From NCBI GenBank assembly GCA_003518745.1, contig DOYB01000231.1:1-9420 (forward strand): DNA of 9,420 bases, written 5' to 3'. Position 1 is the first letter of the stretch. Every line of letters begins with the position of its first letter. Made by a program: the position numbers and the translations under genes. The notes below the pieces were generated by a model. It was not told the origin of the DNA. It saw nothing but the letters and a program-made list of their open reading frames with translations, and searched no databases. Shown in pieces: positions 1 through 5,775 of this stretch. Origin of the DNA: Selenomonas sp. GTDB taxonomy: Bacteria; Bacillota; Negativicutes; Selenomonadales; Selenomonadaceae.

Positions 1-125
1 AGATGAAGATTATTATAGTGTCCTTACAATGTGTCATACCTTGCTCCTGCCAAAAGCAGATCTCCGTCTATCATGGACTGATAATAGCGCATACGCCTGA
101 AGAATGCCTGAATCCTTATGGACGC
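1..125 (-). pseudogene. Rpn/PD-(D/E)XK family nuclease-transposase, frameshifted internal fragment
   Basis: On the minus strand, positions 119-27 encode a stretch containing RRMRYYQSMIDGDLLLAGA followed by RYDTL and a TAA at 26-24. This strongly resembles the conserved 'R-A-R-Y-Y-Q-S-M-I-D ... L-L ... G-x-x-Y' block of PD-(D/E)XK nuclease-family transposases (PDDEXK_2 / Rpn group). Skipping one base just before the stop puts the next codons in a frame reading KDTIIIFI, which is exactly what the family has at this point (a hydrophobic strand ending in F/Y-I). So a single-base insertion near 23-26 has probably broken the gene. The N-terminal half, including the nuclease active site, is missing: the frame is closed at 128-126, just 15 bp past the stop codon of the neighbouring ComK-like gene. 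The fragment continues off the left edge. The family is recalled from memory and not searched; the loss of function is inferred from the frameshift and the missing front. Confidence 0.55.
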
Positions 126-142
126 TCATTCAGCAGTAAAAT

Positions 143-643
143 TCACAAGCTGCAGTTTTGAGGCGTTATATTCAACAGCTCATGAAGGAATCGGCGGTGG
201 GTGGCGACGGTTTTGGAAAGTGATGAGCTAATCGCTATTGGGCCAAGCTCCACCAGAAGCTCTGTGCCATTTTGGAGAATGAGCTTTGAACGGCGGTTCT
301 CACCCTGCACGGGCAGCACATCCACATCCTGATTCACCGCGTTACAGTATCCAAAGCAGGGATGCTCCGAATCCATCTCATCCACGAGATGGATTGGCAG
401 GAAGGCATCACGGACACTAACGGGAATTGGCACGCCCTTCCTTTGAAAGTTCAGCTCCCTGGATCTTGCTATCACCCGATCGATATCAATGTAATTCTTT
501 TTGGCGATCCATGTGATAATCGTCAGAGGACGTACATGAATGATAATACTGGTTCCATCGATATAGATAACCTTCGAGGCAATCCTTTTCCCCTTTATAG
601 GGACAATACAACTCACATTTTCAAGCTTAACATTTTCTTCCAT
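143..643 (-). CDS. ComK-family protein (competence transcription factor-like), short form
   Basis: This 166-residue protein fits the ComK family by pattern. An SK-[VI]-I-x(2)-D segment is followed by a hydrophobic strand and x-P-L-x-I (SKVIYIDG...IIIHVRPLTII, about residues 23-44). Then come a Tyr/Arg-rich stretch, a P-x-P-[IV]-x-V motif (PIPVSV), and F-x-P ... HPCFGY (compare RPQCGW in Bacillus ComK). An NG-[KT]-x-[ML]-x-[LV] strand (LQNGTELLVEL) comes near the end. ComK activates DNA-uptake genes in Bacillus by binding paired AT-boxes. This protein lacks about the last 40 residues of Bacillus ComK, so it may be a regulator with altered activation or a shortened copy. The start is taken at 643 because GAGGAGGG lies 6 bases upstream; a further in-frame start at 670 has no such site. 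It is transcribed divergently from the U32 operon and lies next to a broken nuclease gene. The family call rests on my own alignment and is moderately sure; its role here is unknown. Confidence 0.55.
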   Translation of the reverse strand: MEENVKLENVSCIVPIKGKRIASKVIYIDGTSIIIHVRPLTIITWIAKKNYIDIDRVIARSRELNFQRKGVPIPVSVRDAFLPIHLVDEMDSEHPCFGYCNAVNQDVDVLPVQGENRRSKLILQNGTELLVELGPIAISSSLSKTVATHRRFLHELLNITPQNCSL

Positions 644-693
644 AAATACCCTCCTCAAACGTATTCTCAAGCAATAGCTTTTATTTATTCTTT

Positions 694-721
694 ATTTTAC
701 CACATTTTATATCAATTGCAA
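694..721 (-). promoter_or_regulatory. Promoter of the ComK-like gene
   Basis: On the minus strand, TTGCAA (721-716) is followed after 16 bases by TAAAAT (699-694), with a TG one base before the -10 (extended -10). The start of transcription would lie near 687, giving a leader of roughly 45 bases before the ATG at 643. Confidence 0.5.
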
Positions 722-747
722 CAAATTTTTATAATATTTTTTTAATT

Positions 748-776
748 CATAAACATTATTTATGATAAAATTATCA
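748..776. promoter_or_regulatory. Two touching palindromes in the divergent intergenic region (possible operator)
   Basis: CATAAA-N5-TTTATG (748-764) is a perfect inverted repeat. It overlaps by two bases a second one, TGATAA-AA-TTATCA (763-776). Both lie upstream of the -35 of the ComK-like gene and upstream of the U32 promoter, where a regulator could act on either. The binding protein is unknown; in such AT-rich DNA, chance palindromes are possible. Confidence 0.35.
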
Positions 777-798
777 AAATTTATTGCAAAATTAATTT

Positions 799-826
799 GC
801 AATCGGAGGGATTCCCTTCCGGTTGC
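799..826 (+). promoter_or_regulatory. GC-rich hairpin overlapping the U32 promoter
   Basis: GCAATCGGAGGG (799-810) can pair with CCCTTCCGGTTGC (814-826) with one bulged base and one wobble, leaving a 3-base loop. It is the only GC-rich island in the AT-rich divergent region. Its right arm covers the first four bases of the -35 hexamer at 823-828. As DNA it could be an operator; as RNA it would matter only if transcription starts further upstream. No run of T follows, so it is not a terminator. Confidence 0.4.
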
Positions 827-851
827 TGAAGTGGTGAAATACTGATATACT
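823..851 (+). promoter_or_regulatory. Sigma-A type promoter of the U32-aminotransferase operon
   Basis: TTGCTG (823-828), a 17-base spacer and TATACT (846-851) form a near-consensus promoter. The predicted transcript starts near 858, about 29 bases before the ATG at 887. A modest ribosome site (AAGGAAG) lies just upstream of that ATG. Confidence 0.65.
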
Positions 852-886
852 GTAATGGATAATTTTGCGATAAAGGAAGAATAAAC

Positions 887-2830
887 ATGACACTTAAACG
901 CGATTCCGTTGAGTTGCTTGCTCCCGCGGGAACATGGGAGGCTCTTGAGGCTGCCGTGGAGGCCGGGGCAGACGCGGTGTATCTTGGCGGCAAGCATTTC
1001 AATATGCGCATGCACCGAAACGACACCAACTTCGATGATGAGATGCTGAAGAAAGCGGTGGAGTACACCCATTCCCACGGAGTAAGGCTCTACATAACCA
1101 TCAACAACCTTATCAGCCGCGAGGAGCTGCCCGCCCTCAGGGAGTATCTGGCATACCTGAATGAAATACAGCCTGACGCGATTCTCGTCCAGGACTTCGC
1201 CATACTGCAATTAGTGCGTGAAATGGGCATCACCATTCCCCTCCACTCCTCTGTCATGATGAACATACACAACGCGCAGGCAGTTGAGAAGCTGAAGGAA
1301 TACGGCATAACCCGAATTGTGGTGGGACGTGAGATGACACTGTCGGAGCTGAGTCTTTTCCGTGAGAGAACCGGCATAGAGGTGGAGTATTTCATGCACG
1401 GCGATATGTGCATCTCCGAGAGCGGCCAGTGCATCCACTCAGGGGTGCTTTTCGGTCAGAGCGGCAACAGGGGGCGCTGCCTGAAGCCCTGCCGCTGGCC
1501 CTATACCCTTATTGACGAGGAAACAGGCGAGGTTCTGGACAAAGACGGCCCCGGCCCCTACAAGCTGGCCCTAAAGGATATGTGCATGTACCGCAGCATT
1601 CCGGAGCTGATAAGGGCAGGCGTTCATTCCTTCAAGATTGAGGGCAGGATGAGACCCGCCGATTTCGTCAGGCGCATAGTCACCGTCTACAGAAAGGCAA
1701 TCGATGCCTATATTGAGGACCCTATGGGCTACAGGGTGGATGAAGAGGAGTGGAAGCAGCTTCACGATAACCGTGTGAGGGACTTCACTCCCACCTTCGC
1801 CTTTGGAAGGCCCACGGCTCAGGATATAGGCTTTACCGGAGAGAGGGAACCAAGGTTCTTCAGCAACGCCGTTGTTGAGCCCGGCTTCCAGGACGATATT
1901 CTCCGTGAGGAACGTCCCATTGAGAAGGCTGCCTCCACCATCCTCTCTGTGCGGGTATCCACCCCGGAGGCCGCGAAGGCAGCTATAGAAAATGGCGCCG
2001 ACCTTATCTATGTGGGAGGTGAAACCTTCCTGCCACTTTCTCCTTGGCGGATGAAGGACTATGAGGAAATAATCGGCTTCGCGAGGGAAAAGGGGGCAAA
2101 GACCGTTATCCGCACTCCGCGCACCACCACTGAAAGGGAGTGCGCGGAGCTGATTGATTTCCTTCCGGCTGTAGAGAAGCTGGGTCCCGACGGAATACAG
2201 ACGGGGAATCTCGGTACACTGGTACTGACCAGCAAATACACATCGCTTCCGATGTACGCGGATCACTCCTTCAACCTTTTCAACCCCATCGCGGCTGAGT
2301 TCCTGAAGGAGAACGGCATTGTCATGGCAGCAGCCTCTCTGGAGCTTTCCTTCGAGCAGCTCAGGAGCATCGTGGAGAATACGGAGCTGCCTATTGAGGC
2401 GGTTGTTCACGGGGCCTATGAGTCCATGATATGTGACCACAACATTCCCGCCATGTCACTGCCCCATTACCATTTCCTTGACAATCCGGAGATAATGAAG
2501 CGTCATTATGCCCTTTTGGACAAGGCCGGCGAGGTTCATCCCATACGAATGGATCAGTATGACAGGAACCATATATATTTCGCTAAGGATCTATGCCTCT
2601 ATCCCTATCTGGAAAAGTTCAAGGGGTTGGCCGCATGGCGCATCGAGGCTCAGACCTATGACGAAAAGCTCACCGGCAGCGTAACGAAACTCTATAGGCT
2701 GGCTTTGGACAGGCTGCTGGAGGGTGCCACGGAGTTCTCCAAGGAGGATTTGACCCCCATCTCAGAAGCCAGCCCAAGGAAATTCGGCGTGGGAAGCTAC
2801 AGGTTCCGCAGAAGCCGCGATTCTATTTGA
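887..2830 (+). CDS. U32 family protein with two tandem U32-like modules (probable Fe-S RNA-modification/hydroxylation enzyme)
   Basis: The 647-residue protein opens with the U32 signature VELLAPAGTWEALEAAVEAG and ADAVYLGG (8-35). It carries the core MHGDMC...GQC...GRC region. The spacing C175-x6-C182-x15-C198-x34-C233 closely matches the four cysteines that hold a 4Fe-4S cluster in UbiU and related U32 proteins. C202 is an extra cysteine. Although catalogued as 'peptidase U32', studied members (TrhP on tRNA, RlhA on 23S rRNA, UbiU/V in quinone synthesis) support oxygen-independent hydroxylation, so a role in RNA or cofactor hydroxylation is more likely than proteolysis. Residues 351-580 repeat the fold: ADLIYVGG (371), ADHSFNLFN (458), VHGAYESMIC (507-516) and KDLC (567-570) mirror first-half landmarks, but only two cluster-position cysteines remain. 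The length is close to RlhA (about 650), but which RNA or cofactor it acts on cannot be told. It is the first gene of an operon; the aminotransferase starts 25 bp after its stop. No signal peptide; cytoplasmic. Confidence 0.85.
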   Translation: MTLKRDSVELLAPAGTWEALEAAVEAGADAVYLGGKHFNMRMHRNDTNFDDEMLKKAVEYTHSHGVRLYITINNLISREELPALREYLAYLNEIQPDAILVQDFAILQLVREMGITIPLHSSVMMNIHNAQAVEKLKEYGITRIVVGREMTLSELSLFRERTGIEVEYFMHGDMCISESGQCIHSGVLFGQSGNRGRCLKPCRWPYTLIDEETGEVLDKDGPGPYKLALKDMCMYRSIPELIRAGVHSFKIEGRMRPADFVRRIVTVYRKAIDAYIEDPMGYRVDEEEWKQLHDNRVRDFTPTFAFGRPTAQDIGFTGEREPRFFSNAVVEPGFQDDILREERPIEKAASTILSVRVSTPEAAKAAIENGADLIYVGGETFLPLSPWRMKDYEEIIGFAREKGAKTVIRTPRTTTERECAELIDFLPAVEKLGPDGIQTGNLGTLVLTSKYTSLPMYADHSFNLFNPIAAEFLKENGIVMAAASLELSFEQLRSIVENTELPIEAVVHGAYESMICDHNIPAMSLPHYHFLDNPEIMKRHYALLDKAGEVHPIRMDQYDRNHIYFAKDLCLYPYLEKFKGLAAWRIEAQTYDEKLTGSVTKLYRLALDRLLEGATEFSKEDLTPISEASPRKFGVGSYRFRRSRDSI

Positions 2831-2855
2831 TTTCGATATATTCTAGGAGGAAATA

Positions 2856-4145
2856 ATGGGAAATTATCTTGGTCCCGAGGGGATTCTGGAAAAGAAGAAG
2901 AAGTATATCATGCCGTGCCTTGGGCACTTCTATAAGGAGCCTCGTCAGTTCGTCAAAGGCTCCATGCAGTACCTCTATGACAGCGAAGGCCGAAAGTATC
3001 TGGACTGCTTCGCGGGGGTGTCGGTCATCAACTGCGGCCACTGCAATCCCGAGATAACAAAGAAGGTATGCGCTCAGGTAGAGACCCTGCAGCATGTTTG
3101 CAATATCTACCTCACTGAGAATTTCGTGAATCTGGCGGAAAAGCTGGCGGAGGTCACCCCGGGTGACCTTCAGAAGTCCTTCTTCTGCTCCACCGGCACC
3201 GAGGCAAATGAAGGCTCCCTCCTGCTGGCCTCCATATACACCGGCAGCAGCGAATTCATTGCCCTTCAAAACGGTCTTCATGGCAGGACAAAGCTCACCA
3301 TGAGCCTGACGGGCATCGGCATGTGGAGGACCGACCCCAATCCGGTAGGAGGCATCCACTTCGCGCCCAATCCCTACTGCTACCGCTGTCCCCTTGGGAA
3401 GCGTTATCCCGAATGCGATCTGGCCTGCGCGAATCAAGTGGAGACTCTCATAAAGACCGCCACCTCCGGAAAGCCCGCGGCTTTTATCGCGGAGCCCATT
3501 CAGGGCAATGCCGGCATTGTCGTGCCGCCAAAAGGCTATTTCCGCAGAGTTAAGGACATTCTGGAGAAATATGACGCTCTCTTGATCGCTGACGAGGTTC
3601 AGACAGGCTTTGCCCGTACGGGAAAAATGTTCGCCATCGAGAACTTCCATGTGACGCCGGATATAATGAGCGTGGCAAAGGCCCTCGGGAACGGCGCCCC
3701 CATAAGCGCCTTTATCTCCACCGCGAAGATAGCCGATACCTATACTCGTCCCGGCGCCTCCACTCTGGGAGGAAATCCCGTTTCCTCCGCGGCGGGCCTT
3801 GCGGTACTCAACTACATTGAGGAACATGAGCTGATGAAGAATGCCCAAGAGCGTGGAAAGCAGCTCAAAGAAGGGCTTATGGCACTTCAGGAGAAGCATC
3901 CAATAATAGGGGATGTGAGGGGAATCGGCCTCATGGTGGGAGCAGAGTTCATACGCCCCGATGGAAGCCCTGCCTTCGAGGAATTGGACAATGTACTGGA
4001 GGAGCTGAAGAACCGCGGGTTCATCATCGGAAAGAACGGCGTTTCCAGAAACGTCATGGCCTTCCAGCCGCCCCTTGTGATAACGGAGCAGGATATTACC
4101 GATGTGCTGAATGCCTTGGATATGGTGCTCAGCGAGAAGCGGTAA
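2856..4145 (+). CDS. Class III PLP-dependent aminotransferase (GABA/alanine-glyoxylate/ornithine aminotransferase group)
   Basis: The 429-residue protein has the full class III (fold type I) set. These are the phosphate-binding STGTEANEG (112-120), the LIADEVQTGFARTGK block with the PLP-ring aspartate D246, the Schiff-base lysine K275 in SVAKALGNGAP, and STLGGNP (302-308). It would transfer an amino group between an amino acid or omega-amine and a 2-oxo acid. Substrate cannot be fixed from the motifs; 4-aminobutyrate, ornithine-type or beta-amino acids are all possible. An unusual feature is a cysteine-rich insert, C174-x2-C177-x9-C187-x3-C191, placed after the substrate-loop region (NPYCYRCP...YPECDLAC). 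As far as I recall a similar insert occurs in some bacterial and archaeal relatives, and it could hold a metal. The start is supported by AGGAGG five bases upstream (2845-2850). It is co-transcribed behind the U32 gene, and a strong terminator follows 24 bp after its stop. Cytoplasmic. Confidence 0.9.
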   Translation: MGNYLGPEGILEKKKKYIMPCLGHFYKEPRQFVKGSMQYLYDSEGRKYLDCFAGVSVINCGHCNPEITKKVCAQVETLQHVCNIYLTENFVNLAEKLAEVTPGDLQKSFFCSTGTEANEGSLLLASIYTGSSEFIALQNGLHGRTKLTMSLTGIGMWRTDPNPVGGIHFAPNPYCYRCPLGKRYPECDLACANQVETLIKTATSGKPAAFIAEPIQGNAGIVVPPKGYFRRVKDILEKYDALLIADEVQTGFARTGKMFAIENFHVTPDIMSVAKALGNGAPISAFISTAKIADTYTRPGASTLGGNPVSSAAGLAVLNYIEEHELMKNAQERGKQLKEGLMALQEKHPIIGDVRGIGLMVGAEFIRPDGSPAFEELDNVLEELKNRGFIIGKNGVSRNVMAFQPPLVITEQDITDVLNALDMVLSEKR

Positions 4146-4169
4146 AGACAATTTTAGACGGACGGATAA

Positions 4170-4223
4170 AAAATCGCCCTTCATAGCATTCCATGATGCT
4201 GCGAAGGGCGATTTTCATTTTTT
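4170..4223 (+). terminator. Intrinsic terminator of the U32-aminotransferase operon (probably bidirectional)
   Basis: AAAATCGCCCTTC (4170-4182) pairs perfectly with GAAGGGCGATTTT (4203-4215). Inside it, AGCAT (4185-4189) pairs with ATGCT (4196-4200) around a 6-base loop. A T-run follows on the plus strand (to 4223). The A-run before the stem (4168-4173) would give T-residues on the minus strand, so it could also stop read-through from rpsU. Confidence 0.85.
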
Positions 4224-4240
4224 CCAATAGACCTTTCCAC

Positions 4241-4285
4241 AAAAAAGTCCCACGGCACTCTGCGACAGCAGATATACCATGGGAC
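4241..4285 (-). terminator. Intrinsic terminator of rpsU
   Basis: On the minus strand, GTCCCATGG (4285-4277) pairs with CCGTGGGAC (4255-4247), with one G-T-type wobble. An inner CTGC/GCAG stem closes the loop, and six T residues follow (4246-4241). It begins about 17 bases after the rpsU stop codon and faces the terminator of the convergent operon. Confidence 0.8.
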
Positions 4286-4301
4286 AGTCTTGCTTTAGCT
4301 A

Positions 4302-4484
4302 TCAGGTGCGGAATTTCCGCTTGCGTGCGGCCTCAGACTTCTTCTTACGACGTACGCTGGGCTTTTCATAGTGTTCACGTTTTCTTACTTCTGCAAGGGT
4401 ACCAGCTTTCTGGCAAGTACGCTTGAATCGGCGGAGAGCGCTATCTATTGATTCGTTTTTTCCTACTTTAACTTCATTCGCCAT
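4302..4484 (-). CDS. rpsU: 30S ribosomal protein S21
   Basis: The 60-residue basic protein starts MANEVKVGKNESIDSALRRF and ends in the Arg/Lys-rich RRKKKSEAARKRKFRT tail typical of bacterial S21. S21 binds the small ribosomal subunit near the 3' end of 16S rRNA and helps translation initiation. The start at 4484 is chosen over an in-frame upstream codon at 4523 because it begins with the conserved MANEVKV and has GGAGG with a run of G about 6 bases before it. In many Firmicutes rpsU is followed by yqeY; here a terminator follows directly, so that partner is absent. It has its own near-perfect promoter between it and hinT. Confidence 0.97.
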   Translation of the reverse strand: MANEVKVGKNESIDSALRRFKRTCQKAGTLAEVRKREHYEKPSVRRKKKSEAARKRKFRT

Positions 4485-4509
4485 ATATTTCCCCCCCTCC
4501 ACTCGACTT

Positions 4510-4525
4510 GTGTGCAACAGCACAC
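4510..4525 (-). promoter_or_regulatory. Hairpin at the 5' end of the rpsU mRNA
   Basis: GTGTGC-TGTT-GCACAC forms a perfect six-pair stem that would begin within a few bases of the predicted transcription start (near 4525). No T-run follows, so it is not a terminator. A stem at the extreme 5' end can protect a transcript from decay; that role is inferred. Confidence 0.5.
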
Positions 4526-4531
4526 CTTAAT

Positions 4532-4561
4532 ATTATACAGTAAACCCCATGCGTTTGTCAA
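4532..4561 (-). promoter_or_regulatory. Consensus sigma-A promoter of rpsU
   Basis: TTGACA (4561-4556) and TATAAT (4537-4532) are both exact consensus hexamers, separated by 18 bases. The -35 hexamer overlaps the TGA stop codon of hinT (4560-4558). This fits a highly expressed ribosomal gene. Confidence 0.85.
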
Positions 4562-4905
4562 CCCGGCGGCCAATTCATCATGCGCCCGCCGATTATGTGG
4601 AAATGAAGATGGGGTACAGTCTGATTACCATCCTTGCCGGTGTTGACCACCAGACGGAATCCGCTTTCATCTATACCGAGCTTCTTGGCAATGGCAGGAA
4701 CCACCTCCACCATGATGTGGGCTGCCAGTTCCTTGTCCTTCTGGCCAAAGCCAAGTACGCTGCCTATATGCTTCTTGGGAATAACCAGGACGTGCTGAGG
4801 TGCCTGTGGCGCCAAATCGCGGAAGGCAACGACCTCATCATCCTCATAGACAAGATCGGAGGGAATTTCCTTATTCGCAATCTTGCAGAAAATGCAATCT
4901 GACAT
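4558..4905 (-). CDS. hinT: HIT family purine nucleoside phosphoramidase (HinT type)
   Basis: The 115-residue protein starts MSDCIFCKIANKEIPSDLVYE and ends with the histidine triad HLHFHIIGGR, preceded by VPHLH. It also has the family's VIPKKHI and FRLVVNTG segments. HinT proteins cleave AMP from lysine or other amine phosphoramidates, including aminoacyl-AMP made by tRNA synthetases; the middle histidine of the triad is the nucleophile. The C4-x2-C7 pair near the front, together with histidines, often holds a structural zinc in bacterial HIT proteins. The start at 4905 is preferred to a further one at 4941: it begins with the conserved sequence and has GGGGAGGTG about 7 bases upstream. The protein ends right after MNWPPG, the usual length for the family. 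Cytoplasmic, upstream of rpsU. Confidence 0.95.
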   Translation of the reverse strand: MSDCIFCKIANKEIPSDLVYEDDEVVAFRDLAPQAPQHVLVIPKKHIGSVLGFGQKDKELAAHIMVEVVPAIAKKLGIDESGFRLVVNTGKDGNQTVPHLHFHIIGGRMMNWPPG

Positions 4906-4992
4906 CTGCTTACACCTCCCCTGCCTCGAAATCATCCACACTCCTCTTCAAATTCGCCAATAATTCCAAAACTCCTTCTTTTGTGGCAAAAA

Positions 4993-5024
4993 AGTATAAA
5001 ACTAAATTCCCATTTACCTGTCAA
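4993..5024 (-). promoter_or_regulatory. Possible promoter of hinT
   Basis: TTGACA (5024-5019) overlaps the TGA stop codon of the amidase gene, with TATACT (4998-4993) downstream. The spacer is 20 bases, longer than optimal, so the -10 assignment is doubtful; TTTATA two bases nearer gives an 18-base spacer but a poor hexamer. The leader to the hinT ATG would be about 80 bases. Confidence 0.35.
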
Positions 5025-5599
5025 TGCCGATTGCTATACAACATTGCTTCGTAATCTGTTACCCCCCTTGCTATGGCCCGGGCAACCTCATCCCCATAGT
5101 GCATGAGGAAATAGGCATCCAGCTCATTATCTATGAAGGCGCATTCCACCAGTGCCGCAGGCATGTCGGTATACTTGAGTACAGCCAGATCCGAGCGTTC
5201 CTTCAGGCCCCTGTCAGACCAGTCAGGATCCAATAGGAAAAGAGTCCCGTACAGTTCAGCCTGTATGCAGTTTGCCAGCTCACGGCCAGAGGTACTGCCC
5301 GGGAAGTACAGTGTTTCCGTACCTCTGGCATTACCGTCAAAGGCGTTGCAGTGGATGGAAACAAAAAGATCAGCCGGCCACCGGTTGGCCTCCTCCACTA
5401 CGCAGGGTCCCCATGCCTCCCCCATGAGATTATCACTCTGGATAAGCCGCGCCTCATCCCCTGCCAGCTCCAGATAATTCGCCACAAGACTTCCAATGGT
5501 CATGGCGATATCACATTCCCTGATTCCAAGCTCGCGATTCACTGCTCCCGGGTCCGGCTCTCCTCCCAAAGCATGACCCGGATTGATAAAAATGTTCAT
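5021..5599 (-). CDS. N-acetylmuramoyl-L-alanine amidase (Amidase_3)
   Basis: The 192-residue protein is a bare Amidase_3 domain. It has NPGHA with zinc ligand H9, RECD with E28, SIHCNA with H83, and catalytic E152 in LVECAFIDN. RGTETLYF (92-99) is the usual following strand. Such enzymes cut the bond between N-acetylmuramic acid and L-alanine in peptidoglycan. I chose the start at 5599, giving MNIFINPGHA as in short Negativicute/phage-type amidases, with AAGGGAG about 10 bases upstream. The frame stays open to 5668. Starting in that extension (for example near 5656) would add a hydrophobic stretch MFVACILL ending in VHA, which could act as a signal peptide, so a longer exported form is possible. 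No SH3, SPOR or LysM wall-binding domain is attached. It lies between a secreted unknown protein and hinT; no clear terminator separates it from either. Confidence 0.88.
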   Translation of the reverse strand: MNIFINPGHALGGEPDPGAVNRELGIRECDIAMTIGSLVANYLELAGDEARLIQSDNLMGEAWGPCVVEEANRWPADLFVSIHCNAFDGNARGTETLYFPGSTSGRELANCIQAELYGTLFLLDPDWSDRGLKERSDLAVLKYTDMPAALVECAFIDNELDAYFLMHYGDEVARAIARGVTDYEAMLYSNRH

Positions 5600-5775
5600 A
5601 GCATGCACACTCCCTTCAATCATTTTCAGGAGTATACATGCTACGAACATTGCCATTTTCATCCCCAATATGAAAATTTATGCTGTTATCGGCTTTTTAA
5701 ATCTCATACCTATGAAGAATCGGACAGAGTTGTTGCCTGCCCGCACATATCAAATCAGGGCTGCTGAATCAACAC

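Noticed and set aside
4..162. 52-codon plus-strand frame at the left edge
   Set aside because: Antisense to the nuclease remnant, no ribosome site, and no family resemblance.
763..776. TGATAAAATTATCA as a Fur or FNR box
   Set aside because: The half-site spacing does not fit: Fur-type boxes have a 1-base centre between 7-base arms, and FNR has TTGAT-N4-ATCAA; here TGAT and ATCA are six bases apart.
720..800. ComK boxes (AAAA-N5-TTTT) for autoregulation of the ComK-like gene
   Set aside because: The region is A/T-rich but I found no exact AAAA-N5-TTTT pair at the required spacing.
1571..2440. 289-codon open frame on the minus strand inside the U32 gene
   Set aside because: The plus-strand U32 reading has all family motifs; the antisense product has no recognisable domain.
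3375..3430. The 2Fe-2S site known from mammalian GABA aminotransferase
   Set aside because: That site maps near the phosphate-binding STGTEAN segment in the mammalian enzyme, not to this later cysteine-rich insert, so it cannot be transferred directly.
2823..4184. Long open frame on the minus strand across the aminotransferase gene
   Set aside because: It is a reverse-frame shadow of a clearly recognised gene with codon bias that removes stops; no family features and no ribosome site.
4510..4525. Terminator between hinT and rpsU
   Set aside because: The six-pair stem is not followed by a T-run and lies downstream of the rpsU promoter, at the start of its leader.
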